Shown one piece after another: positions 36,294 through 46,446 of a stretch of 64,000 nt of DNA. The translations under genes and the position numbers were made by a program. Where the stretch lies: the NCBI GenBank assembly GCA_903834925.1, contig CAILLA010000128.1, forward strand, positions 1-64,000, read 5' to 3'. Numbering within the stretch: the first letter of the stretch is position 1; every line of letters begins with the position of its first letter. Source of the stretch: an uncultured Schlesneria sp. (lineage in GTDB: Bacteria > Planctomycetota > Planctomycetia > Planctomycetales > Planctomycetaceae). The notes beneath the pieces are model-generated. The model made no database searches. It was not told the DNA's origin and was given only the letters and a program-made list of their open reading frames with translations.

Positions 36294-37973
36294 ATGGATT
36301 GGGTTCAGGTTTACGATCCGTGCGGCTCGCCGTTCTGGTCAACGCTGCTTGCCGCATTACCGATCATTACTTTGCTGGGCCTACTTGCCGGCGGGGTTGA
36401 TGCCCCGAAATCAGCGCTAGCGGGATTGGTTGCCGCTTTATTGGTGGCGATTTTCGGGTTTGGCATGCCTGCCGTCGCAGCGATTGCTTCGGCGATTTAT
36501 GGAGCCTGTTTTGGACTGTTACCGATTGGATGGATCGTTGTCGCGGCAGTGTTTCTGTTTCATCTGACAGTCATGGGCGGACAATTTGAAGTCGTGAAAC
36601 GATCGGTCGTGGCGCTGTCCCCGGATCGCCGCGTGCAGGCACTGTTAATTGCATTTTGTTTCGGGACATTTATTGAAGGGGCCGCCGGGTTTGGCACGCC
36701 CGTCGCCATTTGCTCGGCGCTGATGATCGGGCTGGGTTTCTCGCCACTTTATGCGGCGGGCCTCGCTTTGATCGCCAATACGTCACCTGTTGCGTTCGGA
36801 GCTTTGGGAACGCCGATTATTACACTGGCAAAAGTCTCTGGCCTCGATGAAATGGCATTATCTCAGATGGCAGGGCGACAACTTCCGTTATTCTCACTGA
36901 TCGTTCCCGTCTGGCTCGTGGCAATCATGTCGGGATGGCGCGGAGTTGTAGGATGCTGGCCTGCAATCGTTGTTTGCGGCGGGACATTCGCATTTTTGCA
37001 ATTTGTCATGGCAAATTTTCACGGTCCCGCTTTGGTTGATGTTGTCGGAGGATTGGGATCACTGATTGTTCTTGCGGTGATGTTACGGTTCTGGCAACCC
37101 AAGACGATCTGGCGTTTTCCGAGCGAACCGGTCGTTGTGACGGTTTCCTCACAATCGCGATTGACCACAGACAAGATCATTTACGCATGGATGCCCTGGG
37201 TCTTTTTATCGGTGTTCGTTTTTACGTGGGGTTTCCTGAAAGTGCCGTTGAGTGGTGGCCCTGACAATGAACCGAATGCATTGGCGGGGTATACGAAATT
37301 CGCTTTGCGGGTCCCCGGACTTCACAACCGGGTGTATCGAACAGCCCCGGTCGCTCCTGTCGCCGATGGAGCCGACCGAGCGGCCGAGGCGGAGAAAGCG
37401 GTGTTCGAGATTCCCTGGCTTGGCACAACAGGTACGGGAATCTTCCTCGCCGCGTTGCTGACCGCATTCTGGTTGAGAATTCCCGCCAAGGAATTTGTCA
37501 GGCAGTTCGGTTGTACCGTTTGGGAAATGCGTTGGGCCTTGTTCACGATCGCAGCGATGCTTGCCTTGGCTTTTACGACCAAATACGGCGGTAGCGACGC
37601 CACAATGGGGCTGGCTTTCACACGGACTGGACCGCTTTACCCCTTTTTTGCCCCGCTTTTGGGTTGGTTGGGTGTTGCATTGACTGGTAGTGACACCTCG
37701 TCGAATGCCTTGTTTGGTAGCTTGCAACGCATTACCGCAGAGCAATTGGGGCTGAACCCGACTTTAATCGTTGCTTCGAACAGTACTGGCGGAGTCATGG
37801 GAAAGATGATCGATGCCCAAAGCATCGTTGTCGCGGCGGTGGCGACGGATCAAAAAGGGGGCGAAGGAGCAATTCTACGGTTTGTCTTTCTGCACAGCGT
37901 CGTACTTGCAGCGTTAGTTGGTGCCTTGACGATGATTCAGGCATATTTTTTGACTTGGATGATCCCGGGCTGA
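36294..37973 (+). CDS. L-lactate permease family transporter
   Basis: This 559-aa protein has about 12 membrane helices. The LctP signature is clear: FGTFIEGAAGFGTPVAICS and GLALIANTSPVAFGALGTPI, with LTGSDTSSNALFGSLQ and SNSTGGVMGKMIDAQSIVVA near the C-terminus. Family members carry L-lactate, D-lactate or glycolate with protons. A hydrophilic insert at about 325-365 (VAPVADGADRAAEAEKA) is probably a loop. The gene begins 11 bp after the esterase fusion, so co-transcription is likely; perhaps the hydrolase frees a hydroxy acid, which is speculation. Confidence 0.93.
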   Translation: MDWVQVYDPCGSPFWSTLLAALPIITLLGLLAGGVDAPKSALAGLVAALLVAIFGFGMPAVAAIASAIYGACFGLLPIGWIVVAAVFLFHLTVMGGQFEVVKRSVVALSPDRRVQALLIAFCFGTFIEGAAGFGTPVAICSALMIGLGFSPLYAAGLALIANTSPVAFGALGTPIITLAKVSGLDEMALSQMAGRQLPLFSLIVPVWLVAIMSGWRGVVGCWPAIVVCGGTFAFLQFVMANFHGPALVDVVGGLGSLIVLAVMLRFWQPKTIWRFPSEPVVVTVSSQSRLTTDKIIYAWMPWVFLSVFVFTWGFLKVPLSGGPDNEPNALAGYTKFALRVPGLHNRVYRTAPVAPVADGADRAAEAEKAVFEIPWLGTTGTGIFLAALLTAFWLRIPAKEFVRQFGCTVWEMRWALFTIAAMLALAFTTKYGGSDATMGLAFTRTGPLYPFFAPLLGWLGVALTGSDTSSNALFGSLQRITAEQLGLNPTLIVASNSTGGVMGKMIDAQSIVVAAVATDQKGGEGAILRFVFLHSVVLAALVGALTMIQAYFLTWMIPG

Positions 37974-38109
37974 CAAATTACCTGGCCATCCGTTAAACGT
38001 CAGGGGGTTTGCCAGTGTCATCCGAAAGAATCATGTTTTGACATCGTCTCCTGCTTGATTTCGATGGCCCTTTCTTTCAGAATCCCAGTTAGACCGGTGG
38101 AACCGGTGA

Positions 38110-38787
38110 GTGCCGGGACGAATATTCAAGCGACTGCGGAGCGATGGCCAGATGTCGATCGAACGTGCAGAAAAATTAAAAGAAGTACTGACGGACAAGT
38201 TTGTCGTCGTTGATGCTGACATTCCAGAGCTTCGTCGGTTTGAAAATTGGACCGGTAAAGTCAGAACGGTCAACATGAATTGTCGAGCTTTGGTCGAGTT
38301 TGATGGCCCGGTCGATATCGGCTGGTACGATATTGATCCTGATTATCTGAAGGTCGTCGACGCACCCGTCAAGAAAGCCCCGGCGCCCGCTGCGAAGGCC
38401 GCTCCTGCGGCAAAAGCAGCTCCCGCCGAGGCCAAACCTGTCGCAAAGCCAGCAGCCACGGCTGGAAAAAGTCCGCTTGATGCAATCCGTGCCCAACAGG
38501 CCGCGAAAGCAGGAGCGGTCCCGGCGGCAGCAGGAGCAGCGAAACCTTCGCCGCTGGATATGATCCGCAAGCAGCAGGCTGCGAAGGCTGCCGCAGCCGC
38601 GCCGGTTGAGACCGCGCCCGCAGCACCCGCAGCTGTTGCAACACCAGAAGTTGCTGCCCCTGAACCGATCCCGGTTGTCGTAGCCCCTGTTGAGACACCG
38701 AAGCCGATTCCCACAACAGGTGCCGATGGCAAGCCACTTTCCAAGCTTGAGATGATTCGCCTTCAAGGCGCTGCCAAGAAGCAGTAA
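38110..38787 (+). CDS. Ala/Pro-rich protein with a conserved N-terminal domain
   Basis: From GTG 38110 this is 225 aa; an ATG at 38152 (MSIERAEKL) is also possible. The first 75 residues are ordinary and look structured ([50 protein letters not shown]). After this come Ala/Pro/Lys-rich low-complexity segments with two copies of a motif, [15 protein letters not shown] and [14 protein letters not shown], and a third similar end [15 protein letters not shown]. The domain may bind nucleic acid or a partner; I do not recognise it. It ends 32 bp before hemL on the same strand. Confidence 0.75.
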   Translation: MPGRIFKRLRSDGQMSIERAEKLKEVLTDKFVVVDADIPELRRFENWTGKVRTVNMNCRALVEFDGPVDIGWYDIDPDYLKVVDAPVKKAPAPAAKAAPAAKAAPAEAKPVAKPAATAGKSPLDAIRAQQAAKAGAVPAAAGAAKPSPLDMIRKQQAAKAAAAAPVETAPAAPAAVATPEVAAPEPIPVVVAPVETPKPIPTTGADGKPLSKLEMIRLQGAAKKQ

Positions 38788-38819
38788 CGATTTTCCTAAC
38801 TCGCTGTCAGATTGACTTC

Positions 38820-40118
38820 ATGACTTTCACTCAGCGGCAGAGTCAGGAACACTTCCTGCGTGCCCAAAAATCCATTCCAGGCGGTGTCAACAGCCCCGCC
38901 CGAGCGTTCGGGGCAGTCGGCGGGTCGCCTGTTGTCATGGATCGCGCCGACGGAGCCTATCTCTTCGACATCGATGGCAACCGGTATATCGACTATATCG
39001 GATCGTGGGGTCCCCACATTCTGGGTCACCGGCATCCCGCTGTAATTGATGCGATTCATGCGGCTCTTGCTAAAGGGACGAGCTTTGGTGCCCCATGCGA
39101 GCTGGAAACCCAACTTGCCGAATTGGTGATCGACGCCGTACCGTCGATTGAACGCGTTCGCATGGTGAATTCCGGTACCGAAGCAACGATGAGTGCCATT
39201 CGTGTGGCGCGAGGATTCACCGGTCGAAATGTACTCGTCAAGTTTGCCGGTTGTTATCACGGACACGTCGATAGTTTGCTTGTGAAGGCCGGAAGTGGCG
39301 CGTTGACATTGGGAACACCATCAAGTCCGGGAGTTCCGCCAGGATGTACTGCCGACACGATCGTGCTTGAATACAATGATCCCCAACGACTTGACGAGGC
39401 ATTTACTGCACGAGGGAAAGAGATTGCCGCGATCATTTTGGAGCCGGTTGTGGGAAACATGGGAGTTGTCATTCCAACTCCAGAATTTCTAAAGGCTCTT
39501 CAAAACGTCTGTCAAAAATACGGGTCTCTGTTGATTTTCGACGAGGTGATGACGGGATTCCGCGTTGCCTATGGCGGCGCACAGGCTCGTTTCGGAATCC
39601 GGCCCGATCTGACAACATTGGGAAAGATCATCGGCGGAGGCCTTCCCGTTGGAGCCTACGGCGGTCGTGCGGACATCATGAATGTTGTTTCTCCCGTCGG
39701 CCCGGTTTATCAGGCAGGAACGCTGTCCGGGAATCCGGTTGCGATGGCGAGTGGAATTGCGACATTAACCAGGCTCAAAGAATCCAACCCGTATCCACAG
39801 TTGGAATCGATGACAAAGTTGCTGGTAACCGGGCTTTCAAAACTGGCAACGGACGCGGGAATTCCACATACGATCCCACAAGTCGGCAGCATGTTTACTT
39901 TGTTTTTTAACCCTTCCGTAGTGACAAACCTGGAAGTTGCATCGAAGAGCGACACCAAGGCCTTTGCACGTTACTTCCATGCCATGCTCGAGCGAGGGAT
40001 TTATCTGGCTTGTAGTCAGTTTGAAGCCAATTTTGTTTCCGCAGCCCACACAGACGCGGATCTGAACGCCACGCTGAATGCTGCCAAGCAAGCATTCAAA
40101 ATCGTCGCAGCGGCTTGA
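38820..40118 (+). CDS. hemL: Glutamate-1-semialdehyde 2,1-aminomutase
   Basis: This 432-aa protein matches class-III PLP aminotransferases of the HemL type end to end: [95 protein letters not shown] and PLP lysine K269 in [18 protein letters not shown]. It converts glutamate-1-semialdehyde to 5-aminolevulinate in the C5 route to haem. The length is normal. An ATG start gives the usual N-terminus. No other haem gene is adjacent. Confidence 0.97.
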   Translation: MTFTQRQSQEHFLRAQKSIPGGVNSPARAFGAVGGSPVVMDRADGAYLFDIDGNRYIDYIGSWGPHILGHRHPAVIDAIHAALAKGTSFGAPCELETQLAELVIDAVPSIERVRMVNSGTEATMSAIRVARGFTGRNVLVKFAGCYHGHVDSLLVKAGSGALTLGTPSSPGVPPGCTADTIVLEYNDPQRLDEAFTARGKEIAAIILEPVVGNMGVVIPTPEFLKALQNVCQKYGSLLIFDEVMTGFRVAYGGAQARFGIRPDLTTLGKIIGGGLPVGAYGGRADIMNVVSPVGPVYQAGTLSGNPVAMASGIATLTRLKESNPYPQLESMTKLLVTGLSKLATDAGIPHTIPQVGSMFTLFFNPSVVTNLEVASKSDTKAFARYFHAMLERGIYLACSQFEANFVSAAHTDADLNATLNAAKQAFKIVAAA

Positions 40119-40279
40119 TTGAATTACGAAGTCACCAAGCGGTTGTTCCCGACTGGAGGTATGTGTGGCAACGGTTTGGCTTGTGGGAAGGGACTAACGG
40201 AATCATCATAGACTTCTAATGCAACGCGAAACTCACATCGGTGATTCGCCTCTTGGCAATTCGCATCAAGGTGATCGTA

Positions 40280-43200
40280 ATGGCTCGTATCTATCCTGTT
40301 GTGGTCGGTTGTCTGATTGCGATTTTTTTTGGATTCCAAGTCGTTGCGGCCGAGCCGAAAGCCGTTGATTTCAATCGCGACATCCGTCCGATTCTCTCGG
40401 ACAATTGCTTCGCGTGTCACGGCCCAGACGAAGCGAACCGGAAAGGTGGATTGCGGCTCGACAGGCCTGAACAGGCCATCGTCCCTGCGGAATCGGGCGA
40501 AGTAGCGATCGTTCCTGGACAGCCTTCTGCCAGCAACCTGATCAATCGCGTGACCAGTACAAATCCAGATTTTGTTATGCCACCGCCATCTTCTAAGAAG
40601 GGATCGCTCTCAATAGACCAGATCAAGTTGCTGGATCGGTGGATTACTCAAGGTGCCGAATACACATCGCACTGGGCGTTTAAGGCTCCCGTTCGACCTC
40701 AAGTACCAGATTTTTCAGCAAACGAATCAAATTGGGTGAGGAACCCGATCGATGCTTTCATCCTGACAAAACTCAAATCAGAAGGGTTAACGCCATCAAG
40801 CCCGGCAGACCGCATTACCTGGCTGCGACGGCTTAGCCTGGATGTTGTCGGTCTGCCACCGTCGATTTCGGATGTCGATGGCTACCTTGCAGACAACAGT
40901 TCGGATGCTGACACGAAGCAGATTGAGCGACTGCTGAAGTCGCCTCATTACGGCGAGAGATGGGGGCGACACTGGCTTGACGCCGCGCGATACGCGGATT
41001 CGGACGGATTTGAAAAGGATAAATCGCGACAAGTCTGGTTCTACCGTGATTGGGTTGTGAATGCATTGAATCGAGACTTGCCCTACGACCAGTTTATCAT
41101 TGAGCAAATTGCAGGAGATCTGCTTCCAGATCCGACTCAAGACCAGATTGTCGCAACGGGATTCCTGAGAAATTCGATGCTGAATGAAGAAGGAGGAGTC
41201 GATCCAGAGCAATTCCGGATGGATGCGATGTTCGACCGGATGGATGCGATCGGCAAAAGCATTCTGGGACTGACAATCCAGTGTACCCAATGCCATTCGC
41301 ACAAATACGACCCCATGACGCACGAAGAGTACTACCGTCTCTTCGCGTTCCTCAATAATGATCATGAAGAACAGCGGGTGGTTTATACAAACGACGAACT
41401 TATCAAGATTGCAGGATTGAAGGCCCAAATGGCCGAGATTGAACGGCAGCTTAAACAACAAACCCCTGACTGGCAAAACCGCCTTGACGCTTGGGAGCTT
41501 GCCACGAGGGTGAATGATGCTTCGAATGGTGTCGTTGAAGGGCGGGGGGGACAAAAAACCAAGTGGACGACATTAAGCCTGGTCAATACGGGCGATAACG
41601 GTCAGCGGTATTTTGATATGGGAGACGGATCAATCCTCGCTCAAGGGTATGCTCCAACAAAGTACTCGACGACACTCAGGGGGACGACCAATTTGACGGG
41701 AATGACGGCAGTTCGTTTAGAGCTGTTGAACGACCCGAATCTGCCATGTAATGGTCCTGGGCGATCGTTTATGGGGACATCAGCCTTAACCGAGGTCTCT
41801 GTGGAAGTGGCTGAGACCGGCCATCCCGAGAACAAGCGGACGGTCAAATTCGTACGGGCAACCGCCGACTATGGAAATCCCGAGCGTGAACTGGAATCGA
41901 ACTTTTACGATAAATCGAACAAGCGTCGTGTAACCGGCCCCGTCAATTTTGCGATCGATGGCAATGATGACACGGCATGGGGAATTGACGCGGGGCCGGG
42001 TCGCCGGAATGTTCCTCGAAACGCGGTCTTTGTTGCGGATCAACCATTCGGATATGAAGGCGGGACAACACTGAACATTGCTCTCAAGCAGAATCACGGG
42101 GGTTGGAACAGCGATGATCATATGAATAACAACCTCGGACGATTTCGGCTTTCCGTCACGACAGCGACCAATCCCGAAGCGGATCGAGTACCAAAATCGG
42201 TTCGCGAAGTGCTAGCCATTCCTCGTGATCAACGAACCACAGAACACACTGCGTCAGTGTTTTCTTACTGGCGAACGACCGTTCCTGAATTTCACTCGGC
42301 GAACGAACAGATTGAAGCACTTTGGCGGGAATGGCCGATTGGATCGACCACTTTGACTTTGCAACATCGGAAAGTGCCACGCGAGACACGGGTGTTGAAG
42401 CGGGGGGATTTCCTCAAGCCAGAAAAACCTGTGACGCCCGGCGTTCCCGCGTTCCTGCATCCGCTACCGCGCGAAGGCGAATCACAGAATCTGAACCGGC
42501 TGACATTGGCAAATTGGCTGGTTGATCGACGAAGTCCGACGACTGCTCGTGTCATCGTGAACCGCGTCTGGCAGGCCTATTTCGGAACCGGTCTTGTCGG
42601 TACCCCGGAAGATATTGGTACACAGAGCGAACCTCCAAGTCACCCCCAGCTACTTGATTGGCTTGCTGTCGAACTGATGGAGCCGTCATTGATCCTTCCA
42701 GGTGAGACGGATTTAAGGCCGTGGAGTCTCAAGCATCTGCATCGGTTGATTCTGGGCAGTTCTCTCTATCATCAGTCGAGTCAGATCTCGCCGGAATTAT
42801 TTGAACGCGACCAGTTCAATCGGTTGCTCGCCAGGGGGCCGAGGCTACGAGTCGAAGGCGAGGTCGTACGCGATATCGCACTCAGTGCCAGTGGTTTGTT
42901 AAATGAGAAACTGGGTGGTCCCAGCGTGTTCACCCCGGCACCGTCATTTCTGTTTTTGCCCCCTGCAAGTTATGGCCCGTTCACCTGGACCGATGCGACG
43001 GGTCCAGATCGATACCGACGCGGGCTGTATACATTCAGGCGACGTTCGACGCCGTACCCGATGCTGACAAACTTCGACGTTCCAAACGCCGATTTTTCAT
43101 GCGTCAGGCGCCCCCGATCAAATACGCCGCTTCAAGCACTGACAACACTCAACGAAACACTTTTCATGGAAGCCGCACGTGGCCTGTCGCTCCTGACGCT

Positions 43201-43480
43201 TAAAGAAGGAGGGGCAGATGAACATGCTCGATTGACATTTGCGTTTCGAAGATGTGTTTCGCGTCCCCCTATGCAAATCGAACAGGAAGTCCTGAGCGCG
43301 ATGCTTGCCCGGCAAAAGGCGAGATTTCAAGGCAACGATTCCAAGCCATGGGATCTGGCAGCCAACGACCCGGATCATCCTCCTGAGCTTCCACCTGGGT
43401 CAACCCCGTCCGACGTCGCTGCATGGACTGTTGTCAGCAGAATTCTTTTGAATCTGGATGAAACGATGACAAAAGAATAG
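40280..43480 (+). CDS. Cytochrome-c-like DUF1549/DUF1553 protein (PSD1 type)
   Basis: This 1066-aa protein starts with a signal peptide (VVVGCLIAIFFGFQVVAA), then a planctomycete cytochrome c domain with the haem motif in ILSDNCFACHGPDE. DUF1549 follows (SPHYGERWGRHWLDAARYAD, IEQIAGDLLPDPTQDQIV, CTQCHSHKYDPMTHEEYY with a second CxxCH), a middle carbohydrate-binding-like domain (about 430-690), then DUF1553 (VIVNRVWQAYFGTGLVGT, NTPLQALTTLNE). It is exported and probably acts in breakdown of polysaccharides or similar polymers. In contrast to 59299-63817, no DUF1501 gene follows; an LRR protein gene does. Confidence 0.93.
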   Translation: MARIYPVVVGCLIAIFFGFQVVAAEPKAVDFNRDIRPILSDNCFACHGPDEANRKGGLRLDRPEQAIVPAESGEVAIVPGQPSASNLINRVTSTNPDFVMPPPSSKKGSLSIDQIKLLDRWITQGAEYTSHWAFKAPVRPQVPDFSANESNWVRNPIDAFILTKLKSEGLTPSSPADRITWLRRLSLDVVGLPPSISDVDGYLADNSSDADTKQIERLLKSPHYGERWGRHWLDAARYADSDGFEKDKSRQVWFYRDWVVNALNRDLPYDQFIIEQIAGDLLPDPTQDQIVATGFLRNSMLNEEGGVDPEQFRMDAMFDRMDAIGKSILGLTIQCTQCHSHKYDPMTHEEYYRLFAFLNNDHEEQRVVYTNDELIKIAGLKAQMAEIERQLKQQTPDWQNRLDAWELATRVNDASNGVVEGRGGQKTKWTTLSLVNTGDNGQRYFDMGDGSILAQGYAPTKYSTTLRGTTNLTGMTAVRLELLNDPNLPCNGPGRSFMGTSALTEVSVEVAETGHPENKRTVKFVRATADYGNPERELESNFYDKSNKRRVTGPVNFAIDGNDDTAWGIDAGPGRRNVPRNAVFVADQPFGYEGGTTLNIALKQNHGGWNSDDHMNNNLGRFRLSVTTATNPEADRVPKSVREVLAIPRDQRTTEHTASVFSYWRTTVPEFHSANEQIEALWREWPIGSTTLTLQHRKVPRETRVLKRGDFLKPEKPVTPGVPAFLHPLPREGESQNLNRLTLANWLVDRRSPTTARVIVNRVWQAYFGTGLVGTPEDIGTQSEPPSHPQLLDWLAVELMEPSLILPGETDLRPWSLKHLHRLILGSSLYHQSSQISPELFERDQFNRLLARGPRLRVEGEVVRDIALSASGLLNEKLGGPSVFTPAPSFLFLPPASYGPFTWTDATGPDRYRRGLYTFRRRSTPYPMLTNFDVPNADFSCVRRPRSNTPLQALTTLNETLFMEAARGLSLLTLKEGGADEHARLTFAFRRCVSRPPMQIEQEVLSAMLARQKARFQGNDSKPWDLAANDPDHPPELPPGSTPSDVAAWTVVSRILLNLDETMTKE

Positions 43481-43555
43481 ACATCAGGATCGATCTTCAA
43501 CCCCAGCCAGACGTGGCAGTCGACCCGCGCAGTTTTACGGAGACCAGTGTAGACG

Positions 43556-44173
43556 ATGTTAGAACGAGTTGCGGCGGTGTCAATTATTATCGGAACGGTT
43601 CTCGGAGTGATCGGACTTTGTTGGATGTTCATTCGTCTGATCGAAGTCTGGCTGCGAAAAATGCCCTGGAAGCGTTTGAAGGCACCTGCATTACTGATCC
43701 TGCTTTCCTTGCTGATGACCGGATTGCCGATCGTAGTCAATTCGGCGCTGATCCGCGTGACCAGCCTCGGGCCGTTGGAAAAAATCGTGGCTGGGGAAAG
43801 GCATATCACTCTGACCGGATGGGATCGTCAAGACTACTCGGTCATTGCAAGCCGGACGGATACCATCGTCTTGCAAATGGCGAATGCCGATGTGAAGGAT
43901 GAAACTCTCAGGTATCTTCCTGGCCTGAAACAATTGCGCGAATTGGATTTGAATAATTCCCAAATCTCAGATGCGGGTCTGAAGGAAATTTCAGAGTTGC
44001 CAAAACTGCGAGATTTGCGTCTTGCTCGGACCAAGATCACCGACGATGGATTCCGACAATATTTGCTCGGTAAAGAAAGCCTGATGAATCTCGATTTGAC
44101 CGAAACTGGAGTCGCTTCAAAGACAGTCCGTGAATGGAAAGCGGCAAATCCCGAACGCAAGGCATTGAAGTAG
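43556..44173 (+). CDS. Leucine-rich-repeat membrane protein
   Basis: This 205-aa protein has two N-terminal membrane helices (AVSIIIGTVLGVIGLCWMFI, APALLILLSLLMTGLPIVV) and a short LRR domain of ribonuclease-inhibitor type: LRYLPGLKQLRELDLNNSQI, GLKEISELPKLRDLRLARTK and GFRQYLLGKESLMNLDLTET. LRR domains usually bind proteins. It lies 75 bp downstream of the PSD1-type gene on the same strand. No enzyme motif is present. The function is unknown. Confidence 0.82.
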   Translation: MLERVAAVSIIIGTVLGVIGLCWMFIRLIEVWLRKMPWKRLKAPALLILLSLLMTGLPIVVNSALIRVTSLGPLEKIVAGERHITLTGWDRQDYSVIASRTDTIVLQMANADVKDETLRYLPGLKQLRELDLNNSQISDAGLKEISELPKLRDLRLARTKITDDGFRQYLLGKESLMNLDLTETGVASKTVREWKAANPERKALK

Positions 44174-44381
44174 CTTCGGGAAACCACGCAAACTTGTGTC
44201 TTTGGCTTCAATCCTTAAAAAAAGCCTTTTCGTCTGGATCAGTTTCTGACATTCTGATAGGATTTTGTCGAATTCCGCGTTACCTTTTTGCGTTTGATGG
44301 CAATTCAACATTAGAGAGTTGTTATAGTTTTCAAAGTTTCTGCGACGCAGAACGCAACGTTGATTTGTCTGTGTTGGTGGG

Positions 44382-44404
44382 AAAACAGGTAATCCTGTTT
44401 TTTT
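44382..44404 (+). terminator. Rho-independent terminator
   Basis: An 8-bp stem AAAACAGG/CCTGTTTT with a TAAT loop runs into a run of T. It lies about 210 bp after the LRR gene and 100 bp before the FHA gene. The rest of the 44174-44505 gap shows no gene. Confidence 0.7.
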
Positions 44405-44505
44405 GCAGGAACTTTGGAAAGACGTGATCGTCGAAATCCTTTTTTACGTTGCTTTGGAGCGGGTGGTTGAAAGACCAAGACGCTTACGAGAGGATCGACA
44501 AGAGA

Positions 44506-46395
44506 ATGCCAATTACGCTTGCAGTCCACGGACGAACGCCGATTACCGTTGGTGACGAGGAAATTTCGCTCGGTAGCGATCCTGGTTGTCAGGTATCGTT
44601 TGCCGATGTCGACGAGATCAAGCCAAACCATGCGGTCATTCGTGAAATTGGTGGTAAATGGCTGATCGAAGCTCGCGAGGCTGAATCTTTAGTTGTTGGC
44701 GATGCGAAACCCGCACGTATCCACTATTTAAAACCTGGAGACGTGATTCGTCTGACAGAGAATAGTCCCCCGGTCACATTTCAACCAATCGACGATATCC
44801 TTCCCGTGGCACTTGATCCCGACGTACCCTCAATGAGGTTGCTGCTCGACGACGACGATTCACCATTGTCTGGATCAATTCGGACCCGTCAGCCGCCATT
44901 GTCCGGAACAATCCCAGCGACGGGATCAGCCTCTTCGGGAAAATCAGGTGCGGTCAAACCGCCATCATCTGGAACGATACGGTCGGTGAAATCACCAACG
45001 AATGGTGCTTCGCCCGCAAAACGATCGGACGCCAAAACCACTCAAGGAGCGAAGCGACCTGGTAGCAGTGGCCAGATCCCCGTTCGAAAGCCGAGTGAAG
45101 ACGAAGTCGATGCAGATCTGCCAGTCCTCCGACGAACGTCTTCTTGGGATGACCTTCCCGAAGCGCCACGTCGCCGTCGCTCGAGCGATCAAGACGAAAT
45201 GCAATGGATTATGATGATCGTCGGACGTTGTGTTGCCGGCGGTCTGGCCTTGCTCGTGCTGTGGCTTTTAACGAGTTTCCTCTGGAGAGCGCTCAGTCAA
45301 CCGAATCTCAATGGCCTGCCAAGTGTCGATAATCAACAGAATCAGGAAACACCCGTTACCAACGTTGCTCCCGTTCCGGCAACTGTGCAGCCGCCATCGC
45401 GCCCCAAGCCCGCACCAATCGATAAACCGCAGGCAACAAAAGCGACGGAGAAAAACGAAAAGTCTGACGACCCGGTGCAGTCCGAAAAGAAGGATGGAGA
45501 TGCATCAGATGATGATGACCCGATGGAAATGGAATCCAATCCATCAATGTCACAACCGGTCGAGAAGACTGCGTCAAGCGATGAATCTGACGATACTTCC
45601 ATGTCCCCTTTATTACAGACGACGGTAGACAGTCTTTACGCCATCATCCTTGAGGAACCAGATGGAAATGGCCAATGTCAAATTGGTACTGCCTGGGCTG
45701 CGTCTGACCGACATCTCGTTACTTCTGCATCCATCGCAACCATGATTGAGAAATACCGAAAGCAAAAACGAGTCGCTTTCGCGTATCAACCAACCTCCAA
45801 GCGAAAGATTCCGATCAAGATTGTCCGGGTTCACGCCACATATCGGCAGGCAACCGAAGCGGCAGAAGAAGCTGCTGATCTTGCTCATGAAAAGAAGCTT
45901 GAAAACGCGCAAAAGATGCAGCTGCGTTACAATTTGGCCGTGCTCGACGTAAATCCCACTGACGCTCTTGAGACTCAGTTGCCGTTGTTTACGCGACCTC
46001 TCAAGAACACCAAAGAGACTTCATTTACGATGGTCGGATTCCCCTTTGAAAACGAAGACGATGAATCGGGCAATTCGCTGACCTACAAGTCCGATATTGT
46101 TGGATCACCGAAGGAACGCCGCTCGAAAAAGCTGGCGGCTAAAATGGGAACAATGCCCAAGAATAGCAAAGAATTGGGTGTTACGGTTCAATTCAGTACG
46201 ACGGACGAGGATTGGTCTGGATGTCCAATCGTGAATAAGGATCACAAAGTGGTCGGCATTTACGGTGAGTTATCACAGCCAAAAGGAGCGAACGGAAAAC
46301 GCCCGGCAAGGGAACGAGCGGTCGTCTCGATCCTTCACTTGTTGGAACTCGCTCCAGAAATCAATCTGCACCAGAAACGAATAAATGACGAGTGA
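44506..46395 (+). CDS. FHA-domain membrane protein with a trypsin-like domain lacking catalytic residues
   Basis: From the ATG at 44506 (MPITLAVHGRTP) this is 629 aa; a TTG at 44449 would add 19. Residues 1-100 form an FHA domain (ISLGSDPGCQVSF, IKPNHAVI, VVGDAKPARIHYL). A Ser/Pro/Lys-rich linker leads to one membrane helix (MIVGRCVAGGLALLVLWLLT), an acidic segment, and a C-terminal domain of trypsin fold: GTAWAASDRHLVTSASI, LRYNLAVLDV and DWSGCPIVNKDHKVVGIYGE. Compared with DegP-type proteases the His is S409 and the Asp is N476, while S571 is kept. It probably binds phosphothreonine inside the cell and senses or binds proteins outside. Confidence 0.83.
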   Translation: MPITLAVHGRTPITVGDEEISLGSDPGCQVSFADVDEIKPNHAVIREIGGKWLIEAREAESLVVGDAKPARIHYLKPGDVIRLTENSPPVTFQPIDDILPVALDPDVPSMRLLLDDDDSPLSGSIRTRQPPLSGTIPATGSASSGKSGAVKPPSSGTIRSVKSPTNGASPAKRSDAKTTQGAKRPGSSGQIPVRKPSEDEVDADLPVLRRTSSWDDLPEAPRRRRSSDQDEMQWIMMIVGRCVAGGLALLVLWLLTSFLWRALSQPNLNGLPSVDNQQNQETPVTNVAPVPATVQPPSRPKPAPIDKPQATKATEKNEKSDDPVQSEKKDGDASDDDDPMEMESNPSMSQPVEKTASSDESDDTSMSPLLQTTVDSLYAIILEEPDGNGQCQIGTAWAASDRHLVTSASIATMIEKYRKQKRVAFAYQPTSKRKIPIKIVRVHATYRQATEAAEEAADLAHEKKLENAQKMQLRYNLAVLDVNPTDALETQLPLFTRPLKNTKETSFTMVGFPFENEDDESGNSLTYKSDIVGSPKERRSKKLAAKMGTMPKNSKELGVTVQFSTTDEDWSGCPIVNKDHKVVGIYGELSQPKGANGKRPARERAVVSILHLLELAPEINLHQKRINDE

Positions 46396-46446
46396 ACGTT
46401 GTACCGCGGAGAAAAAGGCCCTTGCCACTTCATAAGCGGCTGACGA

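Noticed and set aside
38176-38766. 196-aa Cys/Arg-rich minus-strand frame
   Set aside because: It is the shadow of the Ala/Pro-rich low-complexity region on the plus strand.
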